This document shows positions 36,818 to 46,062 of a stretch of DNA of 64,000 bases, piece after piece. Location: positions 372,001-436,000 of the forward strand of contig NZ_ARVV01000001.1 of NCBI RefSeq assembly GCF_000385375.1, read 5' to 3'. Source of the stretch: Methyloversatilis discipulorum. Its GTDB lineage: Bacteria; Pseudomonadota; Gammaproteobacteria; Burkholderiales; Rhodocyclaceae. The position numbers and the translations under genes were made by a program. The stretch's first letter is position 1; each line of letters starts with the position of its first letter. The notes below the pieces were generated by a model that saw nothing but the letters and a program-made list of their open reading frames with translations, had not been told where the DNA came from and made no database searches.

Positions 36818-37603
36818 ATGACAAAGAACTTCATTCGTCTCCCGCTGGCCGCGCTCGCGCTGTGCGCCGCTTCCGTCACCGTCCACGCGCAGGAAACGGC
36901 TGCCGCGCCGGCCTATACGATCAGCGCCAACGTGGGCCTGTTCTCGCAGTACATCTTCCGCGGCATCAGCTATACGCAGGAGAATCCGGCGGTGCAGGGC
37001 GGTTTCGACCTCGCGCACTCGAGCGGCGCCTACCTGGGCATCTGGGGTACCAATGTGAGCGATCTGGCGCTGTCGAACGCGACCGGCGAGATCGACGTGT
37101 ACGGTGGCTTCGCCAAGACCATCGACGACTGGACCTTCGACGTCGGCTTCCTGCAGTTCATCTTTCCGGGTGGCAAGTACGACCTGGTCGGCGGCGGCAC
37201 TGAAAGCCTGAACACGCTGGAACTGAACGCGGCGGTGACGTGGAAGTTCATCCAGCTGAAGTACTCGTACGCGGTGACCGACTACTTCGGTTTCAGCAAG
37301 AAGGCCTTCGGCGCAGACTCGGACGGATCGGACTACATCGAGCTGAACGCAAACTACGAGTTCATGCCGTCGTGGATCGCCAACATTCACGTCGGTCACC
37401 AGAAGGTGAAGAACTACGACGATTACGACTTCACGGACTGGAAGGTGGGCGTGACGAAGAACTTCGAAGGGGGCTGGCAGGCGGCAGTGGCGTATGTCGA
37501 CACCAATGCGGACAAGAACTTCTACACGATCTGCGACAACGGCATCCGCTGCAAGGACACCGGCGACAGCAAGTGGCTGCTCTACGTGAAGCGTACCTTC
37601 TGA
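36818..37603 (+). CDS. TorF-family putative porin, copy 1
   Basis: 261 residues with a signal peptide ending near VHAQ (24). The mature part is a beta-barrel of the Gcw_chp/TorF family: ANVGLFSQYIFRGISYTQENP at the N-terminus, aromatic-rich alternating strands, and a C-terminal Phe (YVKRTF) as in outer-membrane proteins. A second gene at 49590 encodes the same mature protein with only a few changes. Each copy lies at the end of an amine-oxidation gene block, so an outer-membrane role in amine uptake is a reasonable inference. Confidence 0.88.
   Translation: MTKNFIRLPLAALALCAASVTVHAQETAAAPAYTISANVGLFSQYIFRGISYTQENPAVQGGFDLAHSSGAYLGIWGTNVSDLALSNATGEIDVYGGFAKTIDDWTFDVGFLQFIFPGGKYDLVGGGTESLNTLELNAAVTWKFIQLKYSYAVTDYFGFSKKAFGADSDGSDYIELNANYEFMPSWIANIHVGHQKVKNYDDYDFTDWKVGVTKNFEGGWQAAVAYVDTNADKNFYTICDNGIRCKDTGDSKWLLYVKRTF
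36905..37603 (+). repeat. Direct repeat, copy 1 (TorF mature coding region)
   Basis: About 700 bp roughly 98% identical to 49674-50372, same orientation. I counted about 14 mismatches by eye; most are synonymous. Identity begins at the signal-peptide cleavage region and ends at the stop codon. Confidence 0.9.
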
Positions 37604-37623
37604 AGCACCGACAATGTCCTCGC

Positions 37624-37646
37624 GGATTCCGCCTCCGGCGGAATCC
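37624..37646. repeat. Perfect inverted repeat downstream of TorF copy 1
   Basis: ggattccgcc-tcc-ggcggaatcc, a 10-bp stem with a 3-base loop, just upstream of the T-tract terminator. It may act as an extra transcript-stabilising or terminating hairpin. Confidence 0.6.
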
Positions 37647-37650
37647 TTGA

Positions 37651-37687
37651 CGGCCGCACGCTCTCCTCGCGTCGCGGCCGTTTTTTT
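37651..37687 (+). terminator. Rho-independent terminator of TorF copy 1
   Basis: cggccgc (37651-37657) pairs with gcggccg (37674-37680), followed by seven T residues. It stands between the porin gene and the convergent AraC gene. Confidence 0.85.
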
Positions 37688-38751
37688 CAGTCAGACAGCC
37701 CGGGGAAGGGCCAGTCTCCGGTTCCCGAGGACCACGGCTGGGCACGCACCTGCGGCGGGCGCTTCAACGTGGACGACGGCGACTCGCCGAACAGCGCCTT
37801 GTAGTAGGACGAGAACATGCCCATGTGCCAGAAGCCCCACTTGCAGGCGGCACTGCTGACCGACATGTCGGGGCCGCCATGCAGCAGGTCCTTGCGTACG
37901 CCGTGCAGGCGCACGTAGCGCAGGAAGGTGACCGGGCTGATGCCCAGCACGTTCATGAAGGCATGGTGCAGGCCGCGCCGGCTCATCTTCAGATGAACGC
38001 TGAGGTCGCTGACCGACGGTGGCGCGTCGCGGTTGGCAAGGATGTACTGCCGTGCGCGTTCGACGATGGCGCGGTGGATGGCGTGTCCGCCGCGGCTGCG
38101 CTCGGGCCGCTCGGAAATCGACAGCAGCGCGGTGAGCGACGCATTGATGATGGATTCCGACACCGCCTGACAGGAGGCCGCGTGCTGCAGCACCTCGGGA
38201 GTCGACTGCACGCAGCACATCACCTCGTGCAGCACCTGCCGGTAGCGCATCGCCGCACCTGACTGCAGCGTCTGCATCTGCGTGCGCGCCACCACGCTGG
38301 CGACTTCGCGGCCGAGCACCGATTCGGCGTAGCCGTCCAGCGTGTCGGCGTCGATCACGGCGACGAAGATGTCGGACATCCGCGGTGTGCGGAAGTGAAG
38401 TTCCTCGCCCGGCAGCAGCGTGAGCAGGCTGTCGCGGCGCACCTCCTGCGCCTGCCAGTAGCCGTCAGGATGCACGTTGATCGGCACACCGAAGGTGTAG
38501 GAGGAGGGCCGCGGATGGCCCTTCTCGTCGATCACCTGATCCATCGACTCGCGGAACAGCTGCACCGGGCCGGACGACATTTCGACGATGCGGCCGCGGA
38601 ACTCGCCGCTGGTCAGCTGCAGGTATTCCTGCGACCACTGCGGCAGGCTGTCCGCGTGCTGACAGGGGTCCTCGGTGACGAAACAGCACACCTGGGGACC
38701 GACCGGCTGTTCGTTCGACAGCGTCTCGCGGGTGGATTCAACGGTATTCAC
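37687..38751 (-). CDS. AraC-family regulator, probable QhpR
   Basis: 354 residues from a GTG at 38751 with gggag 5 bp upstream; a second GTG two codons earlier is possible. The C-terminal 100 residues hold the paired HTH of AraC (VSDLSVHLKMSRRGLHHAFMN, GFWHMGMFSSYYKALFGESP); the HAFMNVLGISPVTFLRYVRL segment is of the EutR type. The N-terminal 230 residues would sense the inducer. Known QHNDH operons have an AraC-type activator, QhpR, responding to primary amines; this gene is divergent from qhpA and fills that role by position. Confidence 0.85.
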   Translation of the reverse strand: MNTVESTRETLSNEQPVGPQVCCFVTEDPCQHADSLPQWSQEYLQLTSGEFRGRIVEMSSGPVQLFRESMDQVIDEKGHPRPSSYTFGVPINVHPDGYWQAQEVRRDSLLTLLPGEELHFRTPRMSDIFVAVIDADTLDGYAESVLGREVASVVARTQMQTLQSGAAMRYRQVLHEVMCCVQSTPEVLQHAASCQAVSESIINASLTALLSISERPERSRGGHAIHRAIVERARQYILANRDAPPSVSDLSVHLKMSRRGLHHAFMNVLGISPVTFLRYVRLHGVRKDLLHGGPDMSVSSAACKWGFWHMGMFSSYYKALFGESPSSTLKRPPQVRAQPWSSGTGDWPFPGLSD

Positions 38752-39137
38752 GCTCACTCCCTTCGCCGCTCGTGATCGGCGCAACCCATGCTGTCTGGCA
38801 GGACGGATGACGCTTCGGAAAATGGCGGCGTTCTCTGTGTCTGCGGATCGGCGTGCGTTCCGGCGCGCAGACCGGACCCGCCCGGCTCGCCCGGACTCCT
38901 CTGAAACTCATGGTAGGCCTGCCCACATCCCCCGGCAATACACCGCCGGCCGGCGTCCGGACGAACGGGCCGATTCTTGATAGTGCGAACGGAACCTCTG
39001 GCCGGTTCACGATAACGCCCGCGCGGACCCCACTCCTATAGTCGATCAACGGCCAGCGGGCTCCGCCTGCGCCGTGATCCACAGACGCCGCAGCGCCACC
39101 GGGCGGCATTCATGGCCAACAACTCAAGAGGTACTCG
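38752..39137. promoter_or_regulatory. Regulatory region between qhpR-like gene and qhpA
   Basis: 386 bp with no convincing gene. An imperfect inverted repeat, atagtgcgaacgg (38980-38992) and ccggttcacgat (39002-39013), lies 24 bp upstream of a -10-like tatagt (39037-39042) that has no good -35. This is the layout of an activator-dependent promoter with the activator covering the -35 region. The rest shows nothing I can name. An aagagg ribosome-binding site precedes the qhpA start. Confidence 0.45.
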
Positions 39138-40751
39138 ATGCACAGAACAGTACTCAACAGGAGGTCGCAGCGAGCGCTCGCGCTTGCCACCGGCCTGCTC
39201 ACCCAGCTTTGCGTCGCCGGCGCCTACGCCGCCGCCCCGGCCGGCGAAGCGCTGGTCAACACCAAGTGCGCGTCCTGTCACTCCGCCAAGGGCGACGGCA
39301 AGTGGGATCGCATCAGCGAAAGCCGCCGCACACCGGAAGGCTGGGACATGACGGTCGCCCGCATGAGCTTCGCGCACGGCGTCAAGCTGAGCCACGACGA
39401 ACGCGGCGCCATCGTCAAATACCTGTCGGACGCCTACGGCCTGTCGCCGGACGAATCGGCGGCGCACCGCTACATCGTCGACCGTACGCCCAGCGTGGTC
39501 GAGCACCCGGAGAACAAGCTGATTGGCGATACCTGCGCGCGCTGTCACTCCTATGGCCGCATCGCGGTGCAGCGTCGCACCGAGGCGGACTGGCGCAAGC
39601 TGGTGCATTTCCATGTAGGTCAGTTTCCGGCCATCGAAATCCAGGCCGGCGGCCGCGACCGCAACTGGTTCGAAATCGCGACCGGCGACGCCTCGGTCGA
39701 GCTGGGCAAGGTGTACGGCTTCGAGTCCGACAGCTGGAACAAGTGGAAGGTGCAGAAGCCGGCCGACGCGAGCGGCAGCTGGCGCCTGGTCGGCCACAAG
39801 CCGGGCACCGGAGCCTACGAAGGTATGGCCACCGTAAAGCGCACCGGCAACGACGCCTATTCGGTCAGCATGACCGTGCGCTACGAGAACGGTACGAGCG
39901 AACAGCTGAGCGGATCGGCTCTGGTCTACACCGGTCACGAATGGCGCGCCACGCTGAAGAGCGGCGAGCGCGAGATCAACCAGGTCATGACGCTGGCCGA
40001 CGGTGGCCGGTCGCTGTCCGGGCGCTGGTTCGAGTCCGGTTACGACGCGATCGGCGGCACGCTGCGTGCCGTGCGAGCGGACGGTGTAAAGCCGACCGTG
40101 CTGTCGGTACAGCCGGCCGCGCTGAAGGCGGGCACGCGTGGCCGCCTGGTCATCAACGGTGTCGGTCTCGACGGCGACGTGAGCCTGGGCAATGGCGTGA
40201 AGGTGCTGTCGGTGGCCGAGCGCAGCGCCGAGCGCGTGGTGGTCGAGGTCGAGTCGGCGAAGGACGCCGTGACCGGCCCGCGCGAGGTGAAGGTGGGCAA
40301 TGCGCGCAGCGGCGACGCGCTCAAGGTCTATCAGCGCATCGACTACGTGAAGATCACGCCCGACCACCCGATGGCCCGTGTCGGCGGCAACGGCGGCTCG
40401 ATGAACAAGGTGCCGGCCCAGCTGGAAGCGCTGGCCTACACCGTCGGCGCCGACGGCAAGGCGGGTACGGCCGACGACGTGCAGCTCGGTGCGATGCCTG
40501 CGACCTGGTCCTTCGACAACCTGAACAAGGTGGCGGCGGAAATGAAGGACGCCAAGTTCGCCGGTCGCATCGACCAGACCGGCCTGTTCATGACCAACGA
40601 CGCCGGCCCCAACCCGCAGCGCAAGTACCGCACCAACAACGCGGGCGAGCTGAAGGTGACCGCCGCGGTCAAGGACGGCACGCGCACGGTCAAGGCCACG
40701 GCGCCGCTCATCGTCACCGTGCAGCGCTTCAACGATCCCCCGATCCGCTGA
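39138..40751 (+). CDS. qhpA: Quinohemoprotein amine dehydrogenase, alpha subunit (diheme cytochrome c)
   Basis: 537 residues: signal peptide (about 1-33), then two c-type haem sites, C44-x2-C47-H48 and C133-x2-C136-H137, followed by Ig-like beta domains (TPDHPMARVGGNGG, and an Ig-like fold near 300-390). This is the alpha subunit of QHNDH, a periplasmic enzyme that oxidises primary amines to aldehyde and ammonia and passes the electrons through its two haems to a cytochrome or blue copper protein. Operon order here is A-D-C-B-F-E-ccmF-like-G. Confidence 0.95.
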   Translation: MHRTVLNRRSQRALALATGLLTQLCVAGAYAAAPAGEALVNTKCASCHSAKGDGKWDRISESRRTPEGWDMTVARMSFAHGVKLSHDERGAIVKYLSDAYGLSPDESAAHRYIVDRTPSVVEHPENKLIGDTCARCHSYGRIAVQRRTEADWRKLVHFHVGQFPAIEIQAGGRDRNWFEIATGDASVELGKVYGFESDSWNKWKVQKPADASGSWRLVGHKPGTGAYEGMATVKRTGNDAYSVSMTVRYENGTSEQLSGSALVYTGHEWRATLKSGEREINQVMTLADGGRSLSGRWFESGYDAIGGTLRAVRADGVKPTVLSVQPAALKAGTRGRLVINGVGLDGDVSLGNGVKVLSVAERSAERVVVEVESAKDAVTGPREVKVGNARSGDALKVYQRIDYVKITPDHPMARVGGNGGSMNKVPAQLEALAYTVGADGKAGTADDVQLGAMPATWSFDNLNKVAAEMKDAKFAGRIDQTGLFMTNDAGPNPQRKYRTNNAGELKVTAAVKDGTRTVKATAPLIVTVQRFNDPPIR

Positions 40752-40778
40752 GCGCGGGCCGTCACCGGAACAGCCACC

Positions 40779-42221
40779 ATGTCCGAAGCCAACCTGCTTT
40801 ACGTCGATACGCACGCCTTCCACGACGTGGATGTGAAGGGCCGGCGCGTGCTGCTGCACGTGCCGAGCACCGGCATCTTCGATCTCGACGGCGTGACCAC
40901 CGAGGTGCTCGATTTCGTGCGGCCGAAGGCGACCGTGAGCTTCGAGGAGCTGCTGCAGCGCTTCTCGGGCAGCGGCTCGCCGGCGCTGATCGCCGACGCG
41001 ATCGAGGACCTGAAGTCGCTGGGCGTGCTGCGCGGCGACCCTGCCGTGGCCGACCGCGGCGCCGGCATCAGCGTGACCGAGTTTCCGCTCAGCACCATCG
41101 TGCTGAACGTGAACACCGGCTGCAACCTGAGCTGCACCTACTGCTACAAGGAAGATCTGACGACGCCGTCCAAGGGCGAGAAGCTCGACTTCGACAAGGC
41201 GAAGAAGAGCATCGAGCTGCTGCTGAAGGAGGGTGCGAAGCGCGACCGCGTCAACGTGGTGTTCTTCGGCGGCGAGCCGCTGTCGAACATGCGGCTGATC
41301 AAGGCCGTTACCGCCTACGCCGAGGAGCGCTGCCGCGAGGAGGGCAAGCAGGTCGACTTCTCGCTCACCACCAACGCCACGTTGCTTACCGAAGAGATCG
41401 CCGACTGGTTCAACGAACATTCCTTCGGCATCTCGATCAGCATGGACGGCCCGCAGGCGGTGCATGACCTGCGCCGCAAGACGATAGGCGGCAAGGGCAC
41501 CTACGAGGTGGTGGCGAAGAAGGCGCGCATGCTGCTGTCGCGCTACACCGCGCGGGCGGTCGGTGCGCGGGTCACGCTGACCGCAGGCTATTCCGACGTC
41601 GCGGCCATCCACCATCACCTGAAGGACGAACTCGGCTTCGCCGAAGTGGGTTTCGCGCCGGTCACCAGCAACCCGATCACCACCTTCAACCTGGTCGGTG
41701 ACGAGCTGCGCGCGGTGTTCGACGCGATGAAGACGCTGGGCCGCGAGTACGTCGCGGCGGCAGTCGAGGGCCGCAACATCGGCTTCTCGAACATGCACCA
41801 GATGCTGTCCGACCTGTACGAGGGCCGTCGCAAGGCGTTGCCCTGCGGTGCCGGCATCGGGCTGCTGGCGGTCGATCACAAGGGCGAACTGAATCTCTGC
41901 CACCGCTTTACCGGCTCCGAGCTGCCGACCTTCGGCAACGTCGACACCGGCATCGCGAAGGCGGAGCTGGGCGCCTTCCTCGAAGGCGCGCTCGACCGTT
42001 CCGAGCGCGGCTGCTCGACCTGCCGCATCCGCAACCTGTGCTCGGGCGGCTGCTACCACGAGTCCTACGCCAACTTCAGCGACCCGCATTCGCCGGTCTA
42101 TCACTACTGCGAACTGCTCAGGGAGTGGGTCGATTTCGGCATCGAGGCCTACCTCGAAATCCTCGAAAAGAACCCCGCCTTCCTCCACAAGCACGTCGCG
42201 AACAGGAGCTCTGAACTATGA
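40779..42221 (+). CDS. qhpD: Radical SAM/SPASM thioether-forming maturase of the gamma subunit
   Basis: 480 residues. Radical SAM cluster C115-x3-C119-x2-C122 ([13 protein letters not shown]), FFGGEPL, and a C-terminal SPASM region with two auxiliary clusters ([27 protein letters not shown]). QhpD forms the three Cys-to-Asp/Glu thioether crosslinks in the gamma subunit before export. Its stop overlaps the qhpC ATG (ATGA). Confidence 0.96.
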   Translation: MSEANLLYVDTHAFHDVDVKGRRVLLHVPSTGIFDLDGVTTEVLDFVRPKATVSFEELLQRFSGSGSPALIADAIEDLKSLGVLRGDPAVADRGAGISVTEFPLSTIVLNVNTGCNLSCTYCYKEDLTTPSKGEKLDFDKAKKSIELLLKEGAKRDRVNVVFFGGEPLSNMRLIKAVTAYAEERCREEGKQVDFSLTTNATLLTEEIADWFNEHSFGISISMDGPQAVHDLRRKTIGGKGTYEVVAKKARMLLSRYTARAVGARVTLTAGYSDVAAIHHHLKDELGFAEVGFAPVTSNPITTFNLVGDELRAVFDAMKTLGREYVAAAVEGRNIGFSNMHQMLSDLYEGRRKALPCGAGIGLLAVDHKGELNLCHRFTGSELPTFGNVDTGIAKAELGAFLEGALDRSERGCSTCRIRNLCSGGCYHESYANFSDPHSPVYHYCELLREWVDFGIEAYLEILEKNPAFLHKHVANRSSEL

Positions 42222-42538
42222 ACCGCTTGAAACCGCTGAACCGCAAGGCCCACCAGATCGAAGCCGCCCCGAACGACGAAGCGGTCGAAAAGGTGGTCGC
42301 GATGACCGCCGCCGTCGCCGGCTGCGCCACCACCTTCGACCCGGGTTGGGAACTGGACCCCTTCCTCGGCGTGGCCGGCCTGTGCCAGCCGATGGAAGCC
42401 GATCTGTATGGCTGTTCCGACCCCTGCTGGTGGCCGGCCCAGGTGCCGGACACGCTGCACAACTACCCCGACTGGAACACCGGCAAGGACGACGCTGCGC
42501 GCGACTGGAAGGCGCTGCAGAGCGTGTTCCCGAAGTAA
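42218..42538 (+). CDS. qhpC: Quinohemoprotein amine dehydrogenase, gamma subunit (crosslinked, CTQ cofactor)
   Basis: 106 residues with no Sec signal but an N-terminal leader of about 28-29 residues. All sites of the known crosslinks are present at the right spacing: C36-E45, C56-D62 and C70-D78 for the thioethers (Cys7-Glu16, Cys27-Asp33, Cys41-Asp49 of the mature Paracoccus chain) and C66-W72 for the cysteine tryptophylquinone (Cys37-Trp43). The catalytic subunit is modified in the cytoplasm by QhpD and QhpG, trimmed by QhpE and exported through QhpF. Confidence 0.96.
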   Translation: MNRLKPLNRKAHQIEAAPNDEAVEKVVAMTAAVAGCATTFDPGWELDPFLGVAGLCQPMEADLYGCSDPCWWPAQVPDTLHNYPDWNTGKDDAARDWKALQSVFPK

Positions 42539-42569
42539 GCCCGCGAACGTACAAGAGGAACTCCCGACC

Positions 42570-43679
42570 ATGAAGATCAAGACCACGGCGGCCGCACTGG
42601 CCGCCAGCTTTGGCGTCGCGCTGTTCGGCGCCCTTCCGACCGCTGCACTGGCGGCCAAGGATTACCTGGTCACCGCCGCGCGCCCCAACCTCGTGTTCGT
42701 GATGGACGCGAAGGAACGCAAGGTGGTGAAGACGCACACCATCCCGAACACCTCGATGGGCAACAGCCCGATCACGCTGGTGCACTCGCGTGACGGCAAG
42801 ACCGCCTACGTCATTCACAACCGCTGGGAAACCGTGTCCGGCATCGACCTGGACAGCGGCAAGGAAGTGTTCCGCGCCGAACTGTCCGGCGGCGACATCC
42901 GCGGCAAGTCGCCCTTCCCGATGGACCTCAGCCCGGATGGCAAGGAACTGGCGGTCTATGTGAATCCGACCCAGCTGCTGCCGGGCGAGTACAAGGTGAT
43001 GGATCCCTACATCGCGATCTACCGCACCGACGCCGGCACCGACGCCGAGCCGGTGCGCAAGCTCAAGGTGCCGCGCCGCGTATCGACGCTCGCCTGGTCG
43101 GCCAAGGGCGACACGCTGTACGCCTTCAGCTGGGACATGCTCAAGCTCGACCCGCAGACCGGCGCAGTCAAGGGCCAGCACCCATGGCGCAGCTGGAAGA
43201 ACGGCGAACAGGGCGAGCCGGACACGCTGGCGATCTGGCCGCAGTGGGAACAGACCAATGTGTTCGCCACGCCCTACTACGTGGCTTACGCGAACAAGCC
43301 GGAAGGCGATCCGTCCGCACTGCGCGCCGGCATCTGGACGCTGGACCTCGAGAAGGACACGGTGCATTTCAAGGAATTCGAGAACGCCGGCGTCGTGCTG
43401 TTCTCCAGCGTGGTGAACCCGGTGCGCCGCGACGAAACCTATACCGTCTATACCCAGCTCACCAAGGTGAATACGAAGACCGGCAAGATGGACCGCGTCG
43501 ACCTCGACCACACCTACTACAACGTGAATGTGTCGAGCGACGGCAAGGAGCTCTACATCGGCGGCACCCAGGGCGACATCGCGGTGTACGACAGCGCCAC
43601 GCTGAAGCGCATCGGCAACATCCGCACGCCGGGCGGTGGCGACCAGGTGCTCACCTCGCTGCGCATCTTCCAGCGCTGA
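42570..43679 (+). CDS. qhpB: Quinohemoprotein amine dehydrogenase, beta subunit (beta-propeller)
   Basis: 369 residues: signal peptide ending near ALAA (29), then seven-bladed propeller repeats (DYLVTAARPNLVFVMD, TAYVIHNRWETVSGIDL, TYYNVNVSSDGKELYIGGTQGD). This is the periplasmic beta subunit that packs against the CTQ subunit and forms part of the active-site cleft. ATG at 42570 with aagagg upstream. Confidence 0.95.
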   Translation: MKIKTTAAALAASFGVALFGALPTAALAAKDYLVTAARPNLVFVMDAKERKVVKTHTIPNTSMGNSPITLVHSRDGKTAYVIHNRWETVSGIDLDSGKEVFRAELSGGDIRGKSPFPMDLSPDGKELAVYVNPTQLLPGEYKVMDPYIAIYRTDAGTDAEPVRKLKVPRRVSTLAWSAKGDTLYAFSWDMLKLDPQTGAVKGQHPWRSWKNGEQGEPDTLAIWPQWEQTNVFATPYYVAYANKPEGDPSALRAGIWTLDLEKDTVHFKEFENAGVVLFSSVVNPVRRDETYTVYTQLTKVNTKTGKMDRVDLDHTYYNVNVSSDGKELYIGGTQGDIAVYDSATLKRIGNIRTPGGGDQVLTSLRIFQR

Positions 43680-43684
43680 GCGGC

Positions 43685-45415
43685 ATGCGGGCAGAAGCAC
43701 TGCATGCGCCCGCAGCGGGCGCCGCGCCAGTCGCGGCGGCGCCTGCTGGGCAGGGCGGTCGTCGGCTCGGTGCGCTCTACCGCTGGGCCGGCGACTTCAT
43801 CCGGCCGGAGTGGCCGGCGCTGGCGGCCGTGCTTCTGCTGTCGCTGCTCGCCGTGCTGGCCGGACTGGCCCAGCCTGTGCTGACCAAGGCGCTGATCGAC
43901 GACGGCATCCTCGCGCACGATCGCGCGGCGGTGCTGGCGAGCGGCGGGTGGATGGTGGGGCTGGCGCTGTGTGCGCTGGCGGTCGGCTTCGCCTGCCGCC
44001 GCATCCACGTGGCGGCGTCGGCGCGCATCCTCCACCGCATGCGCGAATCGCTGTTCGCGCATGTGCTGCGGCTGTCGCCGGCCTTCTTCTCGCGCATGCG
44101 GCAGGGCGACCTGCTGGCGCGGCTGGAAGGGGACCTCGGCGAGGTGCAGCGCTTCGCCGTCGACGCCGTGCTGTCGGCGATCAACTCGGTGCTCACGCTG
44201 ATCGGCACCGTCGTGCTGCTCTGGCTGCTCAGCCCGAAGCTGGCGCTCTTCCTTGCGTTGTTGATGGTGCTCAACGGCATCGTGCTGTCCTGGGTGCGGC
44301 CGCGCATCGAAAAGCTGTCGCAGCAGTCGCGCGACGCCGGTGTCGAAGTGTCGAGCTTCCTGGTCGAGAAGGTCGGTGCGGTGCGGTGCGTGCAGACGCA
44401 CGCCGCCGAGCGGCGCGAACTGGAGCGGCTCGCTGCCTTGCACCGCACGGTGCGCGAGCGCCTGCTGTCGCTGCAGCTGTTTGGCTATCTCGGCGGTGCT
44501 TTTCCCAATCTGCTGCTGTCGCTGGCCGTGATCGGCATCTTCGTCGGCGGCAGCCTGTCGATGCTGGCTGGCGAGGCGCTGACGCTGGGCACGCTCGTCG
44601 CCTTCGCCACCTGCGTGCAGCGCGCCAGCGCGCCGCTGCATGCGCTGATGGGGCTCTACCTGCAGTGGCAGCGCGTGAAGGTCGGCCTGAACCGCGTCGA
44701 CGAACTGCGCGCGCTCGACGTGCCGGACGATGCGCCCCTGCTGCCGGCAGACCTTCTGCCGACCGCCGACCTCGTGGTGCGCGACCTCGCTTTCAGCTAT
44801 CCGGGTGCGGCGCGCCCGGCTTTCAGCGGACTGAACCTGACCCTTCCCGCCGGCGCCCGCGTCTGGCTGCGTGGCGATTCAGGCTGTGGCAAATCCACCT
44901 TCATCGATCTGCTGCATCGTCACTTCGAACCGTCGGCCGGCTGGATCACCATCGGCGGCGTGAACCTGCAGGCCATAGACCGCGCAACGCTGCGCCGGCA
45001 CGTCGTCGTGGTGTCGCAGGAGGCGGTGCTGTTCACCGGCTCGCTGTGCGACAACATCCGCTACGGCCGGCCCGACGCGAGTCGCAACGAGGTCGAGCGG
45101 GCGGCGCAGGCGGCCGGCGTGAGCGACTTCCTGTCGCGGCTGCCCGACGGGCTGGACGCCATGGTCGGCCCGCGCGGCGCATCGCTGTCCGGCGGTGAGC
45201 GGCAGCGGGTCGCGCTGGCACGTGCGCTGCTGATGTCACCGACACTGCTGGTGATCGACGAAGGCACGTCCTCGCTCGACGGCGCGCTCGAACTGCGCAC
45301 GCTGGCGGCGATCGACGCGCTGCTGCCGCGGGCGACGCGCATCGTGGTCAGTCACCGCGACCTGTCGCAGTTCGCCTTCGACCGCGTCATCGATTTTCCG
45401 CAGGCCGCCGCATGA
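43685..45415 (+). CDS. qhpF: ABC transporter (fused permease-ATPase) of the QHNDH operon
   Basis: 576 residues. N-terminal half: six membrane helices of an ABC exporter (from about 40 to 330). C-terminal half: Walker A GDSGCGKST near 397, signature LSGGERQRVALARAL, Walker B LLVIDEG, H-loop VVSHRD. A half-size exporter that would act as a dimer, taking the modified gamma subunit across the inner membrane. It starts 5 bp after the qhpB stop and overlaps qhpE by 4 bp. Confidence 0.93.
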   Translation: MRAEALHAPAAGAAPVAAAPAGQGGRRLGALYRWAGDFIRPEWPALAAVLLLSLLAVLAGLAQPVLTKALIDDGILAHDRAAVLASGGWMVGLALCALAVGFACRRIHVAASARILHRMRESLFAHVLRLSPAFFSRMRQGDLLARLEGDLGEVQRFAVDAVLSAINSVLTLIGTVVLLWLLSPKLALFLALLMVLNGIVLSWVRPRIEKLSQQSRDAGVEVSSFLVEKVGAVRCVQTHAAERRELERLAALHRTVRERLLSLQLFGYLGGAFPNLLLSLAVIGIFVGGSLSMLAGEALTLGTLVAFATCVQRASAPLHALMGLYLQWQRVKVGLNRVDELRALDVPDDAPLLPADLLPTADLVVRDLAFSYPGAARPAFSGLNLTLPAGARVWLRGDSGCGKSTFIDLLHRHFEPSAGWITIGGVNLQAIDRATLRRHVVVVSQEAVLFTGSLCDNIRYGRPDASRNEVERAAQAAGVSDFLSRLPDGLDAMVGPRGASLSGGERQRVALARALLMSPTLLVIDEGTSSLDGALELRTLAAIDALLPRATRIVVSHRDLSQFAFDRVIDFPQAAA

Positions 45416-46062
45416 CCGCTGTCGTACGCGTGGGTCTGCTCGACGGCGCGCTGGACCGCAGCTTCGGTCACGCGGTGGACGCCGTGTCGGGCAGCGCGCC
45501 GCTGGACGCCGATGCGCGCGGCCACGGCAGCCAGATCGCGCGCTGCGTGCTCGCGCAGGCACCGCAGGCGCGGCTGGCGGTGGCGCAGGTGTTCGACCGC
45601 AGCCGTGAAACGACGGTCGATGCGGTGCTCGACGGCCTGTACTGGCTGATCGGGCAGGGCGTGCACCTGATCAACATGAGCTTCGGCATGGCGACGGCAA
45701 GCCCGCGGCTCGCACTGGCCTGCCGCGACGCCGCTGAAGCCGGCGTCGTGCTGGTCGCGTCGGCGCCGGCGCGCGGTGCGCCGGTGTATCCGGCCGCCTT
45801 CGCGCACTGCATCGCGGTGACCGGCGACGCGCGCTGCGCGCCGGGCGAGCTGTCGTGGCTGGCGACCGCGGCAGCCGACTTCGGTACGCACGCGCTGATC
45901 GAACCCGGCCATCCGGAACGCGGCGGTGGTGCCAGCATCGCCACCGCGCGGATGAGCGGGCTGATCGCCGCGCTGCTTGCGCTGGGCGTCGCGCCGGGCG
46001 ACGTGCGCGCGCGGCTGCAGCGGGCGGCGATCCATGTCGGACCGGAGCGCCGTCATGCCTGA
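45412..46062 (+). CDS. qhpE: Subtilisin-like leader peptidase of the gamma subunit
   Basis: 216 residues, no signal peptide. Catalytic triad: Asp in GLLDGALD (D11), His in ARGHGSQ (H38) and Ser in GGASIATARMSG (near 180). It is much shorter than secreted subtilisins and cytoplasmic, as expected for QhpE, which removes the leader of the crosslinked gamma chain. It overlaps the CcmF-like gene by 8 bp. Confidence 0.92.
   Translation: MTAVVRVGLLDGALDRSFGHAVDAVSGSAPLDADARGHGSQIARCVLAQAPQARLAVAQVFDRSRETTVDAVLDGLYWLIGQGVHLINMSFGMATASPRLALACRDAAEAGVVLVASAPARGAPVYPAAFAHCIAVTGDARCAPGELSWLATAAADFGTHALIEPGHPERGGGASIATARMSGLIAALLALGVAPGDVRARLQRAAIHVGPERRHA

Noticed and set aside
39036..42194. Long open frame on the minus strand opposite qhpA and qhpD (1052 codons)
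   Set aside because: Same antisense effect over GC-rich genes; the plus strand carries the haem and radical SAM motifs and proper ribosome-binding sites.
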